A DNA stretch of 64,000 nucleotides from Polaromonas sp. (GCA_030655515.1 JAURVI010000043.1:1-64000); one strand, 5' to 3'. Positions 25,868 to 33,899 are shown, counted from the first letter of the stretch. Program-made: numbers and translations. The notes: a model not told the origin generated them from the sequence alone.

Positions 25868-27365
25868 GGCCCACCTCCACCAAGACGTCGGTACGCAGGC
25901 TGTCGTAGCGGCCGGTGTTGGCAACTGGCACCTCTTTGAGTTGCAAACTGCTCTCAACGGATTCGGGCATGGGCGTGGCATTGAGTCGCGCCAACACGTT
26001 GAGGACGTGTTCGGTGCTGAGCACGCCGGACTCGATGACCAATTCCACCGCCACCAGCACCGCCTCCAAGCCATGGCTGCAGACGCAGTTGAGAACCTGC
26101 GCCATGATTTTGTCACCCCCGTCGTGACGCATCAACCCTTGACGCAAACGCTGCAAAGGCGGTGGCATGTCGGCAAAGGGCGCACCATTTCTCAGTGCCC
26201 CAGGTTTGCGCTGTACCAGCGCAATGTAGTGTTGCCAGTCGTAGCAGATGTGGCCCCGGTCGGCCAGGCGCTCATGGCTGGCAACGATGGCCTCATCGCT
26301 GGCGATCTCAACCCGGTTGGGGTACAGCCGGGTGCTCACGCGCTGGCCCGCCAGTTCACACGGCACCGAGTAGCGGTTACGTGCCACCGCCACCAAACAG
26401 GTGCTCGATACTTTGGCCGACCTTTCTACATAACCATCAAACACCGTGGGCATGGGCATGAGTTCGCCGCGCTCTTGCTCCAGCATCTCGGCTACGCTGA
26501 ATTGCTTGTATTCGGGGTGGCGAATCTCCTCCCACAGGGACCGGCACCGCTCACCCAGCCAGGCGTTGAGCTCGGCAAAGCTGCCAAACTGACGCTGTTG
26601 GGCATCCAGCCAGATGCGCCTGCGGCTGTCCTGCACGTTCTTCTCGACAACCCCTTTCTCCCAGCCGCTGGCGACGTTGCAAAAGTCGGCGTCAAACAGG
26701 TAGTGCGCGCACATGACGGCAAAGCGCGCGTTGACAATGCGGCCCTTGCCCTTCTTGACTTTGTCGACGGCGGTTTTCATGTTGTCATAAATGCCCCGAC
26801 GCGCCACGCCGCCCAGCGCCGTGAACGAGCGGGTGTGGGCATCGAACAGCATTTCATGCCCCTGGCTGGGGTAGGCCACCAGCCAGAAGGCACGGCTGGC
26901 GCACAGCTTCATGTGCGAGACCTGCATCCGGTGATAAATGCCACCCACCACCAAACCTTCTTCGCTCCAGTCAAACTGGAACGCCTCGCCCAGCTCGAAC
27001 TTCAGCGGCACGAACGCTTTTACGTCTTTACCAGCGCTTGCTCGCCAGGCACGGATGAAGTCAGTGACACGGGTATAGCCTCCGATATAGCCGCTGGCCT
27101 TGATTTGCGCGAACAACGCGCGTCCCGTGCGGCGATTCTGCTTGGGCCGCAGTGCGTCAGCCTTGAGCGACTGCTCCAGCTCCGCCATAAACCCGCTGAG
27201 CTTGCTAAAGCCCGCCGCCCGGCTATAGGTCGGCACCTGCACGACCTCTGGCGTCCTCAGCCAGCGGCGCACCGTGTTGCGTGACAAGCCCGTGCGCTTG
27301 GTGATTTCATGCAGCGACACCTTGTCGCGCAAATACATCCGTCGAATTCTTCCCAACATTTCCAT
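25860..27365 (-). CDS. istA: IS21-family transposase IstA
   Basis: A 501-residue DDE transposase. The N-terminal HTH ([21 protein letters not shown]) binds the terminal repeats. Catalytic acids are probably the Asp in FQFDWSEE, the Asp in [10 protein letters not shown] and the Glu in [16 protein letters not shown] at 27365 is chosen because it begins the family-typical [10 protein letters not shown]; an 18-residue extension reaches into the terminal repeat region. No frameshift seen. Confidence 0.93.
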   Translation of the reverse strand: MEMLGRIRRMYLRDKVSLHEITKRTGLSRNTVRRWLRTPEVVQVPTYSRAAGFSKLSGFMAELEQSLKADALRPKQNRRTGRALFAQIKASGYIGGYTRVTDFIRAWRASAGKDVKAFVPLKFELGEAFQFDWSEEGLVVGGIYHRMQVSHMKLCASRAFWLVAYPSQGHEMLFDAHTRSFTALGGVARRGIYDNMKTAVDKVKKGKGRIVNARFAVMCAHYLFDADFCNVASGWEKGVVEKNVQDSRRRIWLDAQQRQFGSFAELNAWLGERCRSLWEEIRHPEYKQFSVAEMLEQERGELMPMPTVFDGYVERSAKVSSTCLVAVARNRYSVPCELAGQRVSTRLYPNRVEIASDEAIVASHERLADRGHICYDWQHYIALVQRKPGALRNGAPFADMPPPLQRLRQGLMRHDGGDKIMAQVLNCVCSHGLEAVLVAVELVIESGVLSTEHVLNVLARLNATPMPESVESSLQLKEVPVANTGRYDSLRTDVLVEVGHA

Positions 27366-27481
27366 GGTGATCACCTTGTTCGTCCCCTGCCCAAAATTTA
27401 GGCAAGGCAAGTAAAACACCTGGGTCAGTTTTGAATCGGCTCAATGGCCTAAAGTGGGTCAGTTTTCGGTCGGCGGCAACA

Positions 27482-27518
27482 CCCTGGCGCGCGTCTTCTC
27501 AATCAGGGTCCGCAAGAA
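27482..27518 (-). pseudogene. Possible 5' remnant of the IS-interrupted meaB-like gene
   Basis: Minus-strand codons directly flanking the IS right end read FLRTLIEKTRAR, preceded by an in-frame TAA (27519-27521). Joined across the element at a shared GG, the frame continues as ARVETSPELG of the MeaB-like gene. MeaB proteins usually start with a similar helix (such as ALARALTLIE). There is no ATG; a TTG codon would be the start. Short, so uncertain. Confidence 0.35.
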
Positions 27519-27627
27519 TTAACTTGCAACAATGACCGTTTGTAGGCTCAAAGTCCACATGCCTTGAATTCAACAGGCAACGACAGAAATCACGGGGTGA
27601 TGCAGAGGTAGAAAAGAAGTCAGGTTT

Positions 27628-27657
27628 CGTGGTCAATCGCTGCGCGATTCAACCACG
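27628..27657. repeat. Strong hairpin between IS21 element and integron array
   Basis: Inverted repeat CGTGGTCAATCGC (27628-27640) with a TGC loop and GCGATTCAACCACG (27644-27657), one base bulged. It has no T-run. It lies in a geneless 200-base stretch (27520-27716) left between the insertion sequence and the last cassette; the same stretch has a 14-base tandem duplication (GGGAAGCCCTTGTA, 27682-27709). Function unknown. Confidence 0.5.
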
Positions 27658-27702
27658 ATGGATACCTGTTTGACAAAGGTGGGGAAGCCCTTGTAGGGAA
27701 GC

Positions 27703-27766
27703 CCTTGTAGTCGAAGCTACGCGGCGACGCGCTTGCGCGGCGTCCGGCTTGAGCGACTTGTTAAAC
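27703..27766 (-). other. attC site of cassette 3, degenerate end
   Basis: On the minus strand the site opens with GTTTAAC (27766-27760), the exact complement of the core GTTAAAC at the start of the cassette. It continues with an imperfect GC-rich hairpin (GCCGGACGCCGCG / CGCGTCGCCGCG) and AGTCG...CGACT arms. The expected GTTRRRY core at the far end is missing; the sequence reads CTACAAGGGC instead, so the array boundary is eroded here. The stop codon of the BrnA-like gene lies inside the site. Confidence 0.65.
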
Positions 27767-27980
27767 CTTGCGTTTCTTGCGCAAAAGCCAACATGCTTGC
27801 TAGGGCCTTGTTGACGGCCTCGGACGTAGGGAACGCTTTCAGAATCTCGGGTTGCAAAACAACGACATTGCTTCCCTGCATGAAGTGTTTCAGGTATTTG
27901 CCCCTTACACCCTTGCCAAGTTGATCACGTTTCAATTCGGGGATGTCTTGATCAGCCATTTTCGTAGATGCCTTTTTCAT
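27717..27980 (-). CDS. BrnA-like antitoxin (integron cassette 3)
   Basis: An 87-residue basic protein read after the BrnT-like toxin with a 29-base overlap; AAAGG precedes the ATG. The stretch KHFMQGSNVVVLQPEILKAFPTSEAVNKAL resembles the ribbon-helix-helix part of BrnA antitoxins, which bind both toxin and promoter. The last 16 or so residues (LTSRSSRTPRKRVAA) are encoded by the attC recombination site itself, so cassette exchange would change the antitoxin tail. Identification rests mainly on pairing with the toxin. Confidence 0.72.
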   Translation of the reverse strand: MKKASTKMADQDIPELKRDQLGKGVRGKYLKHFMQGSNVVVLQPEILKAFPTSEAVNKALASMLAFAQETQGLTSRSSRTPRKRVAA

Positions 27981-28227
27981 ATCGTGTTGCCTTTCTTGCG
28001 CTGATGATTCGAATGCCGTTGCGGCGCTCCGTATGGATTACAACCAAAAGCCGCGCCTTGTTTGAGATTCCGTAGGTCCGACTTCGATCTTCGACGTCGG
28101 TGTGATCGGTGTCCGCAAAGGTCAGTGCCAGTGCATCCCCAAAAACGCTGACCGCCTCGTCGAACGATACACCGTGTTTAAGCAAATTGCTTGCAGCCTT
28201 TTGATCATCCCATTCGAACTTGAACAT
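27952..28227 (-). CDS. BrnT-family ribonuclease toxin (integron cassette 3)
   Basis: A 91-residue BrnT toxin. FEWDDQKAASNLLKHGVSFDEA at the N-terminus is diagnostic, with the later RLLVVIHTERRNGIRIISARKATRYE containing the conserved Arg and RxISAR segment. BrnT is a RelE-like RNase that halts growth by cutting RNA. Toxin first, antitoxin second is the usual brnTA order. The gene starts 17 bases into the cassette. TA pairs are common stabilisers of integron arrays. Confidence 0.85.
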   Translation of the reverse strand: MFKFEWDDQKAASNLLKHGVSFDEAVSVFGDALALTFADTDHTDVEDRSRTYGISNKARLLVVIHTERRNGIRIISARKATRYEKGIYENG

Positions 28228-28243
28228 GCGAAATACCTGAGAG

Positions 28244-28335
28244 GTTTAACGAATGAGGTAAGGGGCTGCTCGAGGGTTTATTCGCGCAGTCCCGCTTGAC
28301 CGTAAGGTTGCACGATCTAACCTTATTCGTTGGGC
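28244..28335 (-). other. attC site of cassette 2
   Basis: A 92-base attC on the minus strand: outer arm GCCCAAC (28335-28329), inner imperfect palindrome (AAGGTTAGATCGTGCAACC facing the plus-strand TGAGGTAAGGGGCTGCTCG part) and the core GTTAAAC (28250-28244), which fits GTTRRRY. The crossover falls between 28249 and 28250. Confidence 0.75.
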
Positions 28336-28347
28336 CTCGCGTTTTGG

Positions 28348-28998
28348 CTAGCAACTTGTAACCTGCCCGACTTGTAGTGAATTGACGCGGCCGTTTTGGA
28401 AATGCAGCAACAGCCAAGCCAAAAGGTCAAAGCCTCCACCTTCGCAGTTGCCCGGCACTTTGCCTTGAAAGTCATAGGACCGCCAAGCGCCTTTCTGGTA
28501 GGAGGGCGCACCGAGCTTTGCAGGTGCAGCACCTTCCGATGCGCCGAGCCACAGGTGGTTATCAAGTGACAACGGCTTCAGATTGTTGGGCAACGCCGGA
28601 CAATCGGCGGTTGCGTTTCCATTTGGCAAGAGTTCCGCGCTGATGTTCGTAACGTAATGCTCAGGGCCGCCCATCTCGCCGTGGGCAACAATCCAGACTC
28701 TCTCGGCCTGCGTTGGGGCTAAATTTGTATAGCAGAGCCAGTAAGCACTTTCTCCAGCGTCGCCTCGGTGCGCAATTTCACCGACAGACGCAGCACGGCG
28801 AACGTCGTCAAGGGTTGTTCTTTCAAATCGAACGCGGAACGCTCCCATTCGGAGACCCGTTGAGGGTTTCCGCTTCAAGGTGGCTTTCCAAGTTATAGCG
28901 TCAAACGGCGCAACGGGAGGCGGTGTCTCCGCGAATGAGCTGTGGGACGCGCCGATTAGGATGCCAAGCAAAAGCGCGCGTAGACGATGGTGGTTCAT
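28348..28998 (-). CDS. Exported protein of unknown function (integron cassette 2)
   Basis: A 216-residue protein with a signal peptide (MNHHRLRALLLGILIGASHS, cleavage near SSFAE) and a mature domain I do not recognise. It has five or six cysteines (CYT, CPALP, CEGGG, SC at the end) that could form disulfides, and it ends with a phrase often seen in periplasmic cassette products (ARGRV-like NGRVNSLQVGQVTSC). The start at 28998 is the first ATG; a TTG at the cassette edge is less likely. Occupies nearly the whole 761-base cassette. Confidence 0.7.
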   Translation of the reverse strand: MNHHRLRALLLGILIGASHSSFAETPPPVAPFDAITWKATLKRKPSTGLRMGAFRVRFERTTLDDVRRAASVGEIAHRGDAGESAYWLCYTNLAPTQAERVWIVAHGEMGGPEHYVTNISAELLPNGNATADCPALPNNLKPLSLDNHLWLGASEGAAPAKLGAPSYQKGAWRSYDFQGKVPGNCEGGGFDLLAWLLLHFQNGRVNSLQVGQVTSC

Positions 28999-29004
28999 TA
29001 CGAG

Positions 29005-29076
29005 GCCCAACGCCCAAGCTCACCGGCGGCAATGGAGCGTAGCGGAATTGCTGTCCGGTGCAGCGCCTTGTTCGAC
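29005..29076 (-). other. attC site of cassette 1
   Basis: A 72-base attC on the minus strand from GTCGAAC (29076-29070) to the core GTTGGGC (29011-29005). The inner arms match the common attC pattern (AAGGCGCTGCACCGGACAG facing CCGCCGGTGAGCTTGGGC). The crossover falls between 29010 and 29011. The GIY-YIG-like gene stops two bases before the site. Confidence 0.85.
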
Positions 29077-29077
29077 G

Positions 29078-29659
29078 TCATATTTCAAGCTCAACTGGTA
29101 GCCCAAAGAGATTCACTTGGCTTCGGAACCAAACAGTAATAGGTTCTTCCGAGTCCCATCGCGGAGCAAGCATCATACCCTTGTCCGGTATCTCACAATA
29201 GGGCGGCGATTCCCCATATAGAGCATTCATGATTGCCGCTTCAAGTCGCTCAAGAATTCGAGGCGCTGTATCAACATCAGCCACGAATACCCTAAATGTG
29301 GCGAGTTGATGGCGAGCGGCAGCTTCTAGCTCAGTTTTTCGCCCCTCGTAGGAGTTGCGTTTCTCCGGCGTCCAACCCCATCCATGCCATATCTCTTTGC
29401 GTACACCTCGATTCATGGCAGTCATGTCCAGAATCGTGTAGTCACCTTTAATATATTTCGCAGTGTGCTCTCGGAATCGAGTGGGAATAGACCGTCGGGT
29501 GATTCCAGCCACATAGATGATGTAGCCGGTTTGGTATTCAGAAGTCCATAGATAGATGCCCGGATGCTTTGGAATCGACGGTAGCCCGGATTCCCCCTCA
29601 AATTTTGGCCATGCATACGGGCCTGTCCATTCAACCTCTATGACGCTTTCATCTCCCAT
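29078..29659 (-). CDS. GIY-YIG-like domain protein (integron cassette 1)
   Basis: A 193-residue protein. GIYLWTSEYQTGYIIYVAGIT near residues 34-54 followed by SIPTRFREHTAKYIKGDY matches the GIY-YIG nuclease core: GIY, then YVA in place of YIG, the catalytic Arg in RFREH, and a candidate metal-binding Glu in RLEAAIMNAL. Such domains cut DNA or RNA; here the changed second motif leaves activity uncertain. No ribosome-binding site is evident. It is the first cassette after attI, the best-expressed position. Confidence 0.65.
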   Translation of the reverse strand: MGDESVIEVEWTGPYAWPKFEGESGLPSIPKHPGIYLWTSEYQTGYIIYVAGITRRSIPTRFREHTAKYIKGDYTILDMTAMNRGVRKEIWHGWGWTPEKRNSYEGRKTELEAAARHQLATFRVFVADVDTAPRILERLEAAIMNALYGESPPYCEIPDKGMMLAPRWDSEEPITVWFRSQVNLFGLPVELEI

Positions 29660-29681
29660 TAATCATGCTCTTTGTATCGTC

Positions 29682-29688
29682 GTCGAAC
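29682..29688 (-). other. attI recombination junction
   Basis: The minus-strand core GTTCGAC marks the joint between attI and cassette 1; its complement GTCGAAC is the outer arm of attC1, proving that both belong to the same cassette. The rest of attI should lie between here and about 29755; I could not place its accessory integrase sites or a Pc promoter with confidence. Confidence 0.7.
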
Positions 29689-29751
29689 TCAATATCGAGC
29701 GACACGACCGTGTCGCCCGAACATCGGAACAACAAAGCAGCGCAAAGCCGC

Positions 29752-29796
29752 TTGCATCAAGGGGCTTGGATACTATACTGTACAAATGAACAGTCA
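29752..29796 (+). promoter_or_regulatory. intI promoter with LexA (SOS) box
   Basis: TTGCAT (29752-29757), a 16-base spacer and TATACT (29774-29779) make a good promoter. A LexA box, CTG-N10-CAG (29778-29793) with flanks TA...TCA, overlaps its -10 and start point, in the same place as in class 1 integrons (CTGTACAAA...CAGTCATAAC). The integrase should therefore be induced by DNA damage. Confidence 0.85.
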
Positions 29797-29818
29797 TAAC
29801 ATTCCCAGAAAGACCAGC

Positions 29819-30805
29819 ATGCCGGTTTTTCAGTCAACCCGGCTGCTGGATCAGTTGCGCGAGCAAATTCGCTACCTGCACTATAGCTTGCGGACCGAAG
29901 AGGCTTACGTGTACTGGGTGAAGAAGTTCGTTCGGTTCCACGGGTTGAAGCATCCGCGCGACATGGGCCAGGCCGAGGTCGAGGCGTTCTTGACGTATCT
30001 GGCCACGCAGCGCAAGGTGTCGGTTTCCACCCACCGGCAGGCGCTGAGCGCCCTGTTGTTCTTGTACCAGAAGGTGCTGGGCGTGGCGTTGCCCTGGATG
30101 GACGCGTTGGCGCGCCCCGTGCCCAAAAAACGCATTCCTGTGGTGCTGACGCGCTCTGAGGTGCAGGCTGTACTGGGCAAGCTGGAGGGGCAGCACAAGT
30201 TGCTGGCGTCCTTGCTGTATGGCTGCGGCCTGCGGCTGCTGGAGGGGTTGCGCCTGCGGGTCAAGGACGTGGACTTTGACCACAACGTCATCGTGGTGCG
30301 CGATGCCAAGGGCGGCAAAGACCGGGTGGTGATGCTGCCGCACAGTCTGGTGCCGGCGCTCAAGAATCAGTTTCTCCAAAGCCATGCGCTGTGGACGCAA
30401 GACCGCGCGCAACAGTTACCCGGCGTTGAGATGCCGCACGCCCTGGATGCCAAGTACCCCAAGGCGGGCCAGACTTGGGCGTGGCACTGGGTGTTTGCCC
30501 AATCCACGGTGTCAACCGATCCGCGCAGCAAGCTTGTTCGGCGGCATCACGCCTATGACCAGACTTTTCAGCGCGCCTTCAAGCAAGCGGTGCAGTCGGC
30601 GCTGATTGTGAAGCCCGCCACACCCCACACCCTGCGCCACAGTTTTGCCACGCACCTGCTGCAATCAGGCACCGACATCCGCACCGTGCAGGAACTGCTG
30701 GGCCACAGTGACGTGAGCACCACCATGATCTACACCCATGTGCTCAAAGTTGCAGCAGGTGGCACAGCCAGCCCGCTCGACGCACTGAATCACGCTGCCG
30801 CCTGA
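29819..30805 (+). CDS. intI: Integron integrase (tyrosine recombinase)
   Basis: A 328-residue integron integrase. Tyrosine-recombinase residues are Arg139, His270, Arg273, His296 and nucleophile Tyr305 (MIYTHVLKV). The integron-specific patch is present ([20 protein letters not shown], then STDPRS and [15 protein letters not shown] at about 242-255), which separates IntI from XerC/D. It recombines attI and attC sites to capture or shuffle cassettes. The start at 29819 follows AAAGA; an ATG at 29786 lies inside the LexA box and is unlikely. It resembles IntI1 closely along its length, without being identical. Confidence 0.95.
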   Translation: MPVFQSTRLLDQLREQIRYLHYSLRTEEAYVYWVKKFVRFHGLKHPRDMGQAEVEAFLTYLATQRKVSVSTHRQALSALLFLYQKVLGVALPWMDALARPVPKKRIPVVLTRSEVQAVLGKLEGQHKLLASLLYGCGLRLLEGLRLRVKDVDFDHNVIVVRDAKGGKDRVVMLPHSLVPALKNQFLQSHALWTQDRAQQLPGVEMPHALDAKYPKAGQTWAWHWVFAQSTVSTDPRSKLVRRHHAYDQTFQRAFKQAVQSALIVKPATPHTLRHSFATHLLQSGTDIRTVQELLGHSDVSTTMIYTHVLKVAAGGTASPLDALNHAAA

Positions 30806-30926
30806 CGCCCGTCAGTACCCCAAAAAAACCTTCCATCACTTCCTTGCATCGGCCAGGCTTATCGCAGGTCAATGCGCCATGCAGCCCTGTTGCGTACCAT
30901 GCGGAAAGTCAATTCTTGGAGTCGCC

Positions 30927-32183
30927 ATGACAGAGTCAGTCACCCCCCCATGGCGCTTTGCCTGGCTGCTGACCGCGCCGCACCGGCTGGGCTTCTTTGC
31001 CGCCGCGCTGATGCTGGCCTTCAGTTCGGTCTGGTGGAGCGCCATGCTGGTGGCGCGCGCGCTCGGCACCACGCCGGCCTGGGCCGTGCCTCCCCCAGCC
31101 GCCCATGCCTTGCTGATGAGCCTGGGCTTCATGCCGTTCTTCATTGCAGGCTTCCTGTTTACCGCGGGACCCAAGTGGCTGGGCTTGCCGGCAGTCCCGG
31201 CGCGCCGCCTGCTGCCCGGCATCGCCCTCATGCTGGCAGGCTGGGCGCTCACCGTGACCGGCTTTCATGTCCACGCCGCGCTGGCGAGCGCCGGCATGGC
31301 ACTCGTGGCCACTGGCTGGACCAGCTTGTGTCTGCGGTTCCTCGCCCTGCTGCGCGCCAGCCGCGTGCATGACCGCATCCACGCCAGCTTGGTGGCCGTG
31401 GCGTGCGTTGTGGGCGTCATCGCGCTGTGGCTGGCCGCCGCCGCCCTGGCCATGGGCTCCGGGTTGCTGTTGCGCTCGGCCGTACCGATCGCCCTGTGGG
31501 GATTTCTGGCTACCGTCTTTGCGGTGGTCTCGCACCGCATGCTGCCGTTTTTCAGCGCCAGCGCGCTTCCCCTGCTCGACGCCTGGCGCCCGATGTGGCT
31601 GATGTGGTTTTTTGTGTTTGTGCTGTGGCTGGAGATGGTGCCCGCGGTTGCCGAATTGTGGTGGTGGCCCTTGCCTCCTGCGCTGCGCTGGGCCCAGGTC
31701 GCCATGGAAGTGCCCGCTGCCCTGCTGCTGCTGTGGCTGGCCATCCGCTGGGGTCTGGTGCAGAGCCTGAAAATCCGCCTGCTGGCCATGCTGCATGGCG
31801 GCTTTGTCTGGCTTGGCATTGCGCTGGCGCTGGGCGCCGTGTCCCACGCGCTGATGGCCCTGACCGGCGAAGAACTCTCGCTGGGCCTGGCCCCGCTGCA
31901 TGCCTTCGCCATGGGCTACCTCGGCGCCACCCTGTTTGCCATGACCACGCGCGTGAGCAGCGGCCACGGCGGCCGGCCCCTGGCGGCTGACAACACGGCC
32001 TGGGCTTTGTACTGGGTCCTTCAGTCGGCCGTGCTGCTGCGCGTGATTGCTGCCTTGTGGCCCGCAGTCACCACCGCGCTGACCCTGTTCGCGGTGCTGG
32101 CCTGGACAACAGCCACCGTGGGCTGGGCCATTCGCTATGGCAGTTGGTTCGGCCGTCCGCGGCTGGACGGGCGCCCCGGCTGA
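30927..32183 (+). CDS. NnrS-family heme/copper membrane protein
   Basis: A 418-residue membrane protein with about 12 hydrophobic helices, of the NnrS family linked to nitric oxide stress. Typical features are the N-terminal APHRLGFFAA, LMSLGFMPFFIAGFLFTAGP, the HRMLPFFSAS segment and the conserved HAFAMGYLGATLFAM with GHGGRPL. Histidines in these segments probably bind metal or heme. GGAG precedes the ATG at 30927; a longer frame from 30879 lacks support. A second NnrS gene follows, but a separate promoter lies between. Confidence 0.85.
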   Translation: MTESVTPPWRFAWLLTAPHRLGFFAAALMLAFSSVWWSAMLVARALGTTPAWAVPPPAAHALLMSLGFMPFFIAGFLFTAGPKWLGLPAVPARRLLPGIALMLAGWALTVTGFHVHAALASAGMALVATGWTSLCLRFLALLRASRVHDRIHASLVAVACVVGVIALWLAAAALAMGSGLLLRSAVPIALWGFLATVFAVVSHRMLPFFSASALPLLDAWRPMWLMWFFVFVLWLEMVPAVAELWWWPLPPALRWAQVAMEVPAALLLLWLAIRWGLVQSLKIRLLAMLHGGFVWLGIALALGAVSHALMALTGEELSLGLAPLHAFAMGYLGATLFAMTTRVSSGHGGRPLAADNTAWALYWVLQSAVLLRVIAALWPAVTTALTLFAVLAWTTATVGWAIRYGSWFGRPRLDGRPG

Positions 32184-32220
32184 GGGCTTCTTCATTGATT
32201 GCATCGGCGCGTTGTTCAGC

Positions 32221-32247
32221 ATAACATTCATTTAGAATGAATGTTAT
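32221..32247. promoter_or_regulatory. NsrR-type operator
   Basis: A perfect 12-bp inverted repeat ATAACATTCATT / AATGAATGTTAT around a TAG centre. Positions 32223-32245 fit the NsrR consensus AAnATGCATTT-n-AAATGCATnTT with few changes. It lies 33 bases before the second NnrS gene; an nsrR gene is 1.7 kb downstream. Confidence 0.8.
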
Positions 32248-32279
32248 GGAAACTTTGCGTTCTTGACGCCTTCACCGCC

Positions 32280-33488
32280 ATGACGACCTCTTCGCCACCC
32301 CTTCGCACGACGCCCGCAGCGCCTGTCACGCCGGTTCTCCGTGGCCTGCCCCTGTTGCGTCTGGGCTTTCGGCCCTTTTACCTGGGCGCCGCACTCCTGG
32401 CCGCGCTGGCCGTGCCGCTGTGGATCGCGATGTTTTTCGGCCGCCTGCCTCTGAGTCCGGCCGCCCCTCCCCTGCTGTGGCACGCGCACGAAATGCTGTT
32501 CGGGTTTGCCGCGGCGGTCATTGTCGGCTTCCTGATGACGGCCGGCAAAGCCTGGACCGGACTGGCCACGCCGCGCGGCCCCCTTCTCGGCGCCCTGGTC
32601 ATGCTGTGGCTGGCCGCCCGCGTTGCCGCCCTGGTCGCGCCCTATCCGGTGTACGCGGTGCTTGACGGGATGTTTCTGCCCATCGTGGCGGTGATATTTC
32701 TCAATCTGCTGCTGCGGGCGCGCAACCGGCGCAACCTGCCGCTGGCGGGGATACTCATCCTGCTGTCGGTGAGCAATGTCGCCTTTCATCTCGCCGTGAC
32801 AAATAGCCTGGCGATCTCTCCCTTGGGCACACTGCACGCGGGGCTGGCACTCATCATCATGATCGAATGCGTGATGGCCGGACGCGTCATCCCGGCCTTC
32901 ACCATGAGCGCCACGCCCGGCCTGAAGCTGACGGCGAACCCGAAGCTGGAGCCGATCACCTTGCTGTTGACCGCGCTGGGGCTCGCCCTCTGGGTGTTCG
33001 CGCCGCCTGGCTGGGTCACGCTGGTCGCCCTGGCATGCGCCGCCGGGCTGCACCTGCACCGGCTATGGCATTGGCAGCCCCTGGTCACCCGCAGCCGCCC
33101 CCTCCTCTGGATCCTGCATGCCGCCTACGCCTGGATCCCCCTCGGGCTGGGCCTGCTGGCGCTGGCCCAGATCGCCGTGGTGCCGGTCTCGGCCGGCCTG
33201 CATGCCCTGGCCGTCGGCGCCACCGGCGGTCTTATCATCGGCATGATCACGCGCACTGCGCGCGGCCACACCGGCCGGCCACTGAAGCCATCGGCACCCG
33301 AGGTCATGGCTTACGCGCTGGTGATGCTCGCCGCCGTGCTGCGCGTGTTCCTGCCGCTGCTGTCGCCCGATCTGCTGCCCCTCTCGCTGCTCGGCGCGGC
33401 GCTGGCATGGACGGTCGCCTTCACCCTCTACCTCGTCATTTACACCCCCTGGCTCATGCGCACGCGACTGGACGGCCGGGACGGCTGA
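32280..33488 (+). CDS. nnrS: NnrS-family protein
   Basis: A 402-residue NnrS protein with about 12 membrane segments. RLGFRPFYLGAALLAALAVP near the start, LLWHAHEMLFGFAAAVIVGF (His-rich NnrS motif), AGRVIPAFTMSAT and MITRTARGHTGRPL are all family hallmarks. NnrS lowers nitric oxide stress and binds heme and copper. The ATG at 32280 is chosen; the frame opens 13 codons earlier within the NsrR operator. It forms an operon with the SirB2-like gene 7 bases downstream and is probably repressed by NsrR in the absence of nitric oxide. Confidence 0.9.
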   Translation: MTTSSPPLRTTPAAPVTPVLRGLPLLRLGFRPFYLGAALLAALAVPLWIAMFFGRLPLSPAAPPLLWHAHEMLFGFAAAVIVGFLMTAGKAWTGLATPRGPLLGALVMLWLAARVAALVAPYPVYAVLDGMFLPIVAVIFLNLLLRARNRRNLPLAGILILLSVSNVAFHLAVTNSLAISPLGTLHAGLALIIMIECVMAGRVIPAFTMSATPGLKLTANPKLEPITLLLTALGLALWVFAPPGWVTLVALACAAGLHLHRLWHWQPLVTRSRPLLWILHAAYAWIPLGLGLLALAQIAVVPVSAGLHALAVGATGGLIIGMITRTARGHTGRPLKPSAPEVMAYALVMLAAVLRVFLPLLSPDLLPLSLLGAALAWTVAFTLYLVIYTPWLMRTRLDGRDG

Positions 33489-33494
33489 GCGCGA

Positions 33495-33878
33495 ATGGAC
33501 TACGGCACCGTCCGCTCGATTCACCTGGCCTGCGTCACGGCCAGCATCACGCTTTTCATGCTGCGCGGCCTGCTGCAGATCGCATCCGTCAACTGGCGCC
33601 GATGGCACTGGCTGCGCATCGTGCCGCACCTCAATGACACGGTGCTGCTGGCGGCGGCCATCACGCTGAGCGTCATGAGCGGCCAATACCCGCTGCTGCA
33701 GCCCTGGCTGACCGCCAAGGTCCTCGGCCTGTTTGTCTATGTGGCGGCAGGCAGCATGGCTCTGCGCCCGGGCCTGTCCCCGGCACGTCAAGGCAGCGCG
33801 TTTGGCGTGGCCCTGCTGGCGGTGGCCTACATCGTGGGGGCGGCGTGGACGCGTTCGCCCACACTCGGCTGGCTGTAG
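33495..33878 (+). CDS. SirB2-family membrane protein
   Basis: A 127-residue protein with four hydrophobic segments, matching the SirB family (IHLACVTASITLFMLRG, LRIVPHLNDTVLLAAAITL, LTAKVLGLFVYVAAG). The molecular role is unknown; the name comes from a Salmonella invasion phenotype. It follows nnrS by six bases, so it is co-regulated with the nitric oxide genes here. Confidence 0.85.
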   Translation: MDYGTVRSIHLACVTASITLFMLRGLLQIASVNWRRWHWLRIVPHLNDTVLLAAAITLSVMSGQYPLLQPWLTAKVLGLFVYVAAGSMALRPGLSPARQGSAFGVALLAVAYIVGAAWTRSPTLGWL

Positions 33879-33899
33879 TCCGGGCGCTGGCGCCGGCGT

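Larger units (their letters stand above)
24842..27481 (-). mobile_element. IS21-family insertion sequence
   Basis: A 2640-base element with istA and istB in overlapping frames. The ends are imperfect inverted repeats beginning TGTTGsCGCCGA, each followed by a second copy of a TTGACCCA/CTGACCCA subterminal motif (left about 24861 and 24886; right about 27420 and 27460), a hallmark of IS21 ends. Both genes are complete, so it may be active. No clear 4-8 bp target duplication is seen; only GG is shared at the two junctions, so the target duplication is absent or my end assignment is off by a few bases. Confidence 0.9.
27703..30805. mobile_element. Chromosomal integron: intI, attI junction and three gene cassettes
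   Basis: A complete small integron. An integron-type integrase (29819-30805) is transcribed away from an array of three cassettes read on the minus strand. Cassette ends can be placed by the core sites: attI junction 29682-29688, attC1 29005-29076, attC2 28244-28335 and a degenerate attC3 27703-27766. In cassettes 1 and 2 the attC outer arm (GTCGAAC, GCCCAAC) is the exact reverse complement of the core at the start of the same cassette (GTTCGAC, GTTGGGC), as expected for cassettes inserted from circular form. There are no resistance genes, so this is an environmental, sedentary-type integron. Confidence 0.85.

Noticed and set aside
27703-30805. Class 1 resistance integron
   Set aside because: No qacE/sul1 segment and no resistance cassettes, and the integrase differs from IntI1 at many positions.
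30840-30926. FNR-like site (TTATC-N4-GTCAA) before the first NnrS gene
   Set aside because: Three mismatches to TTGAT-N4-ATCAA; too weak to annotate.
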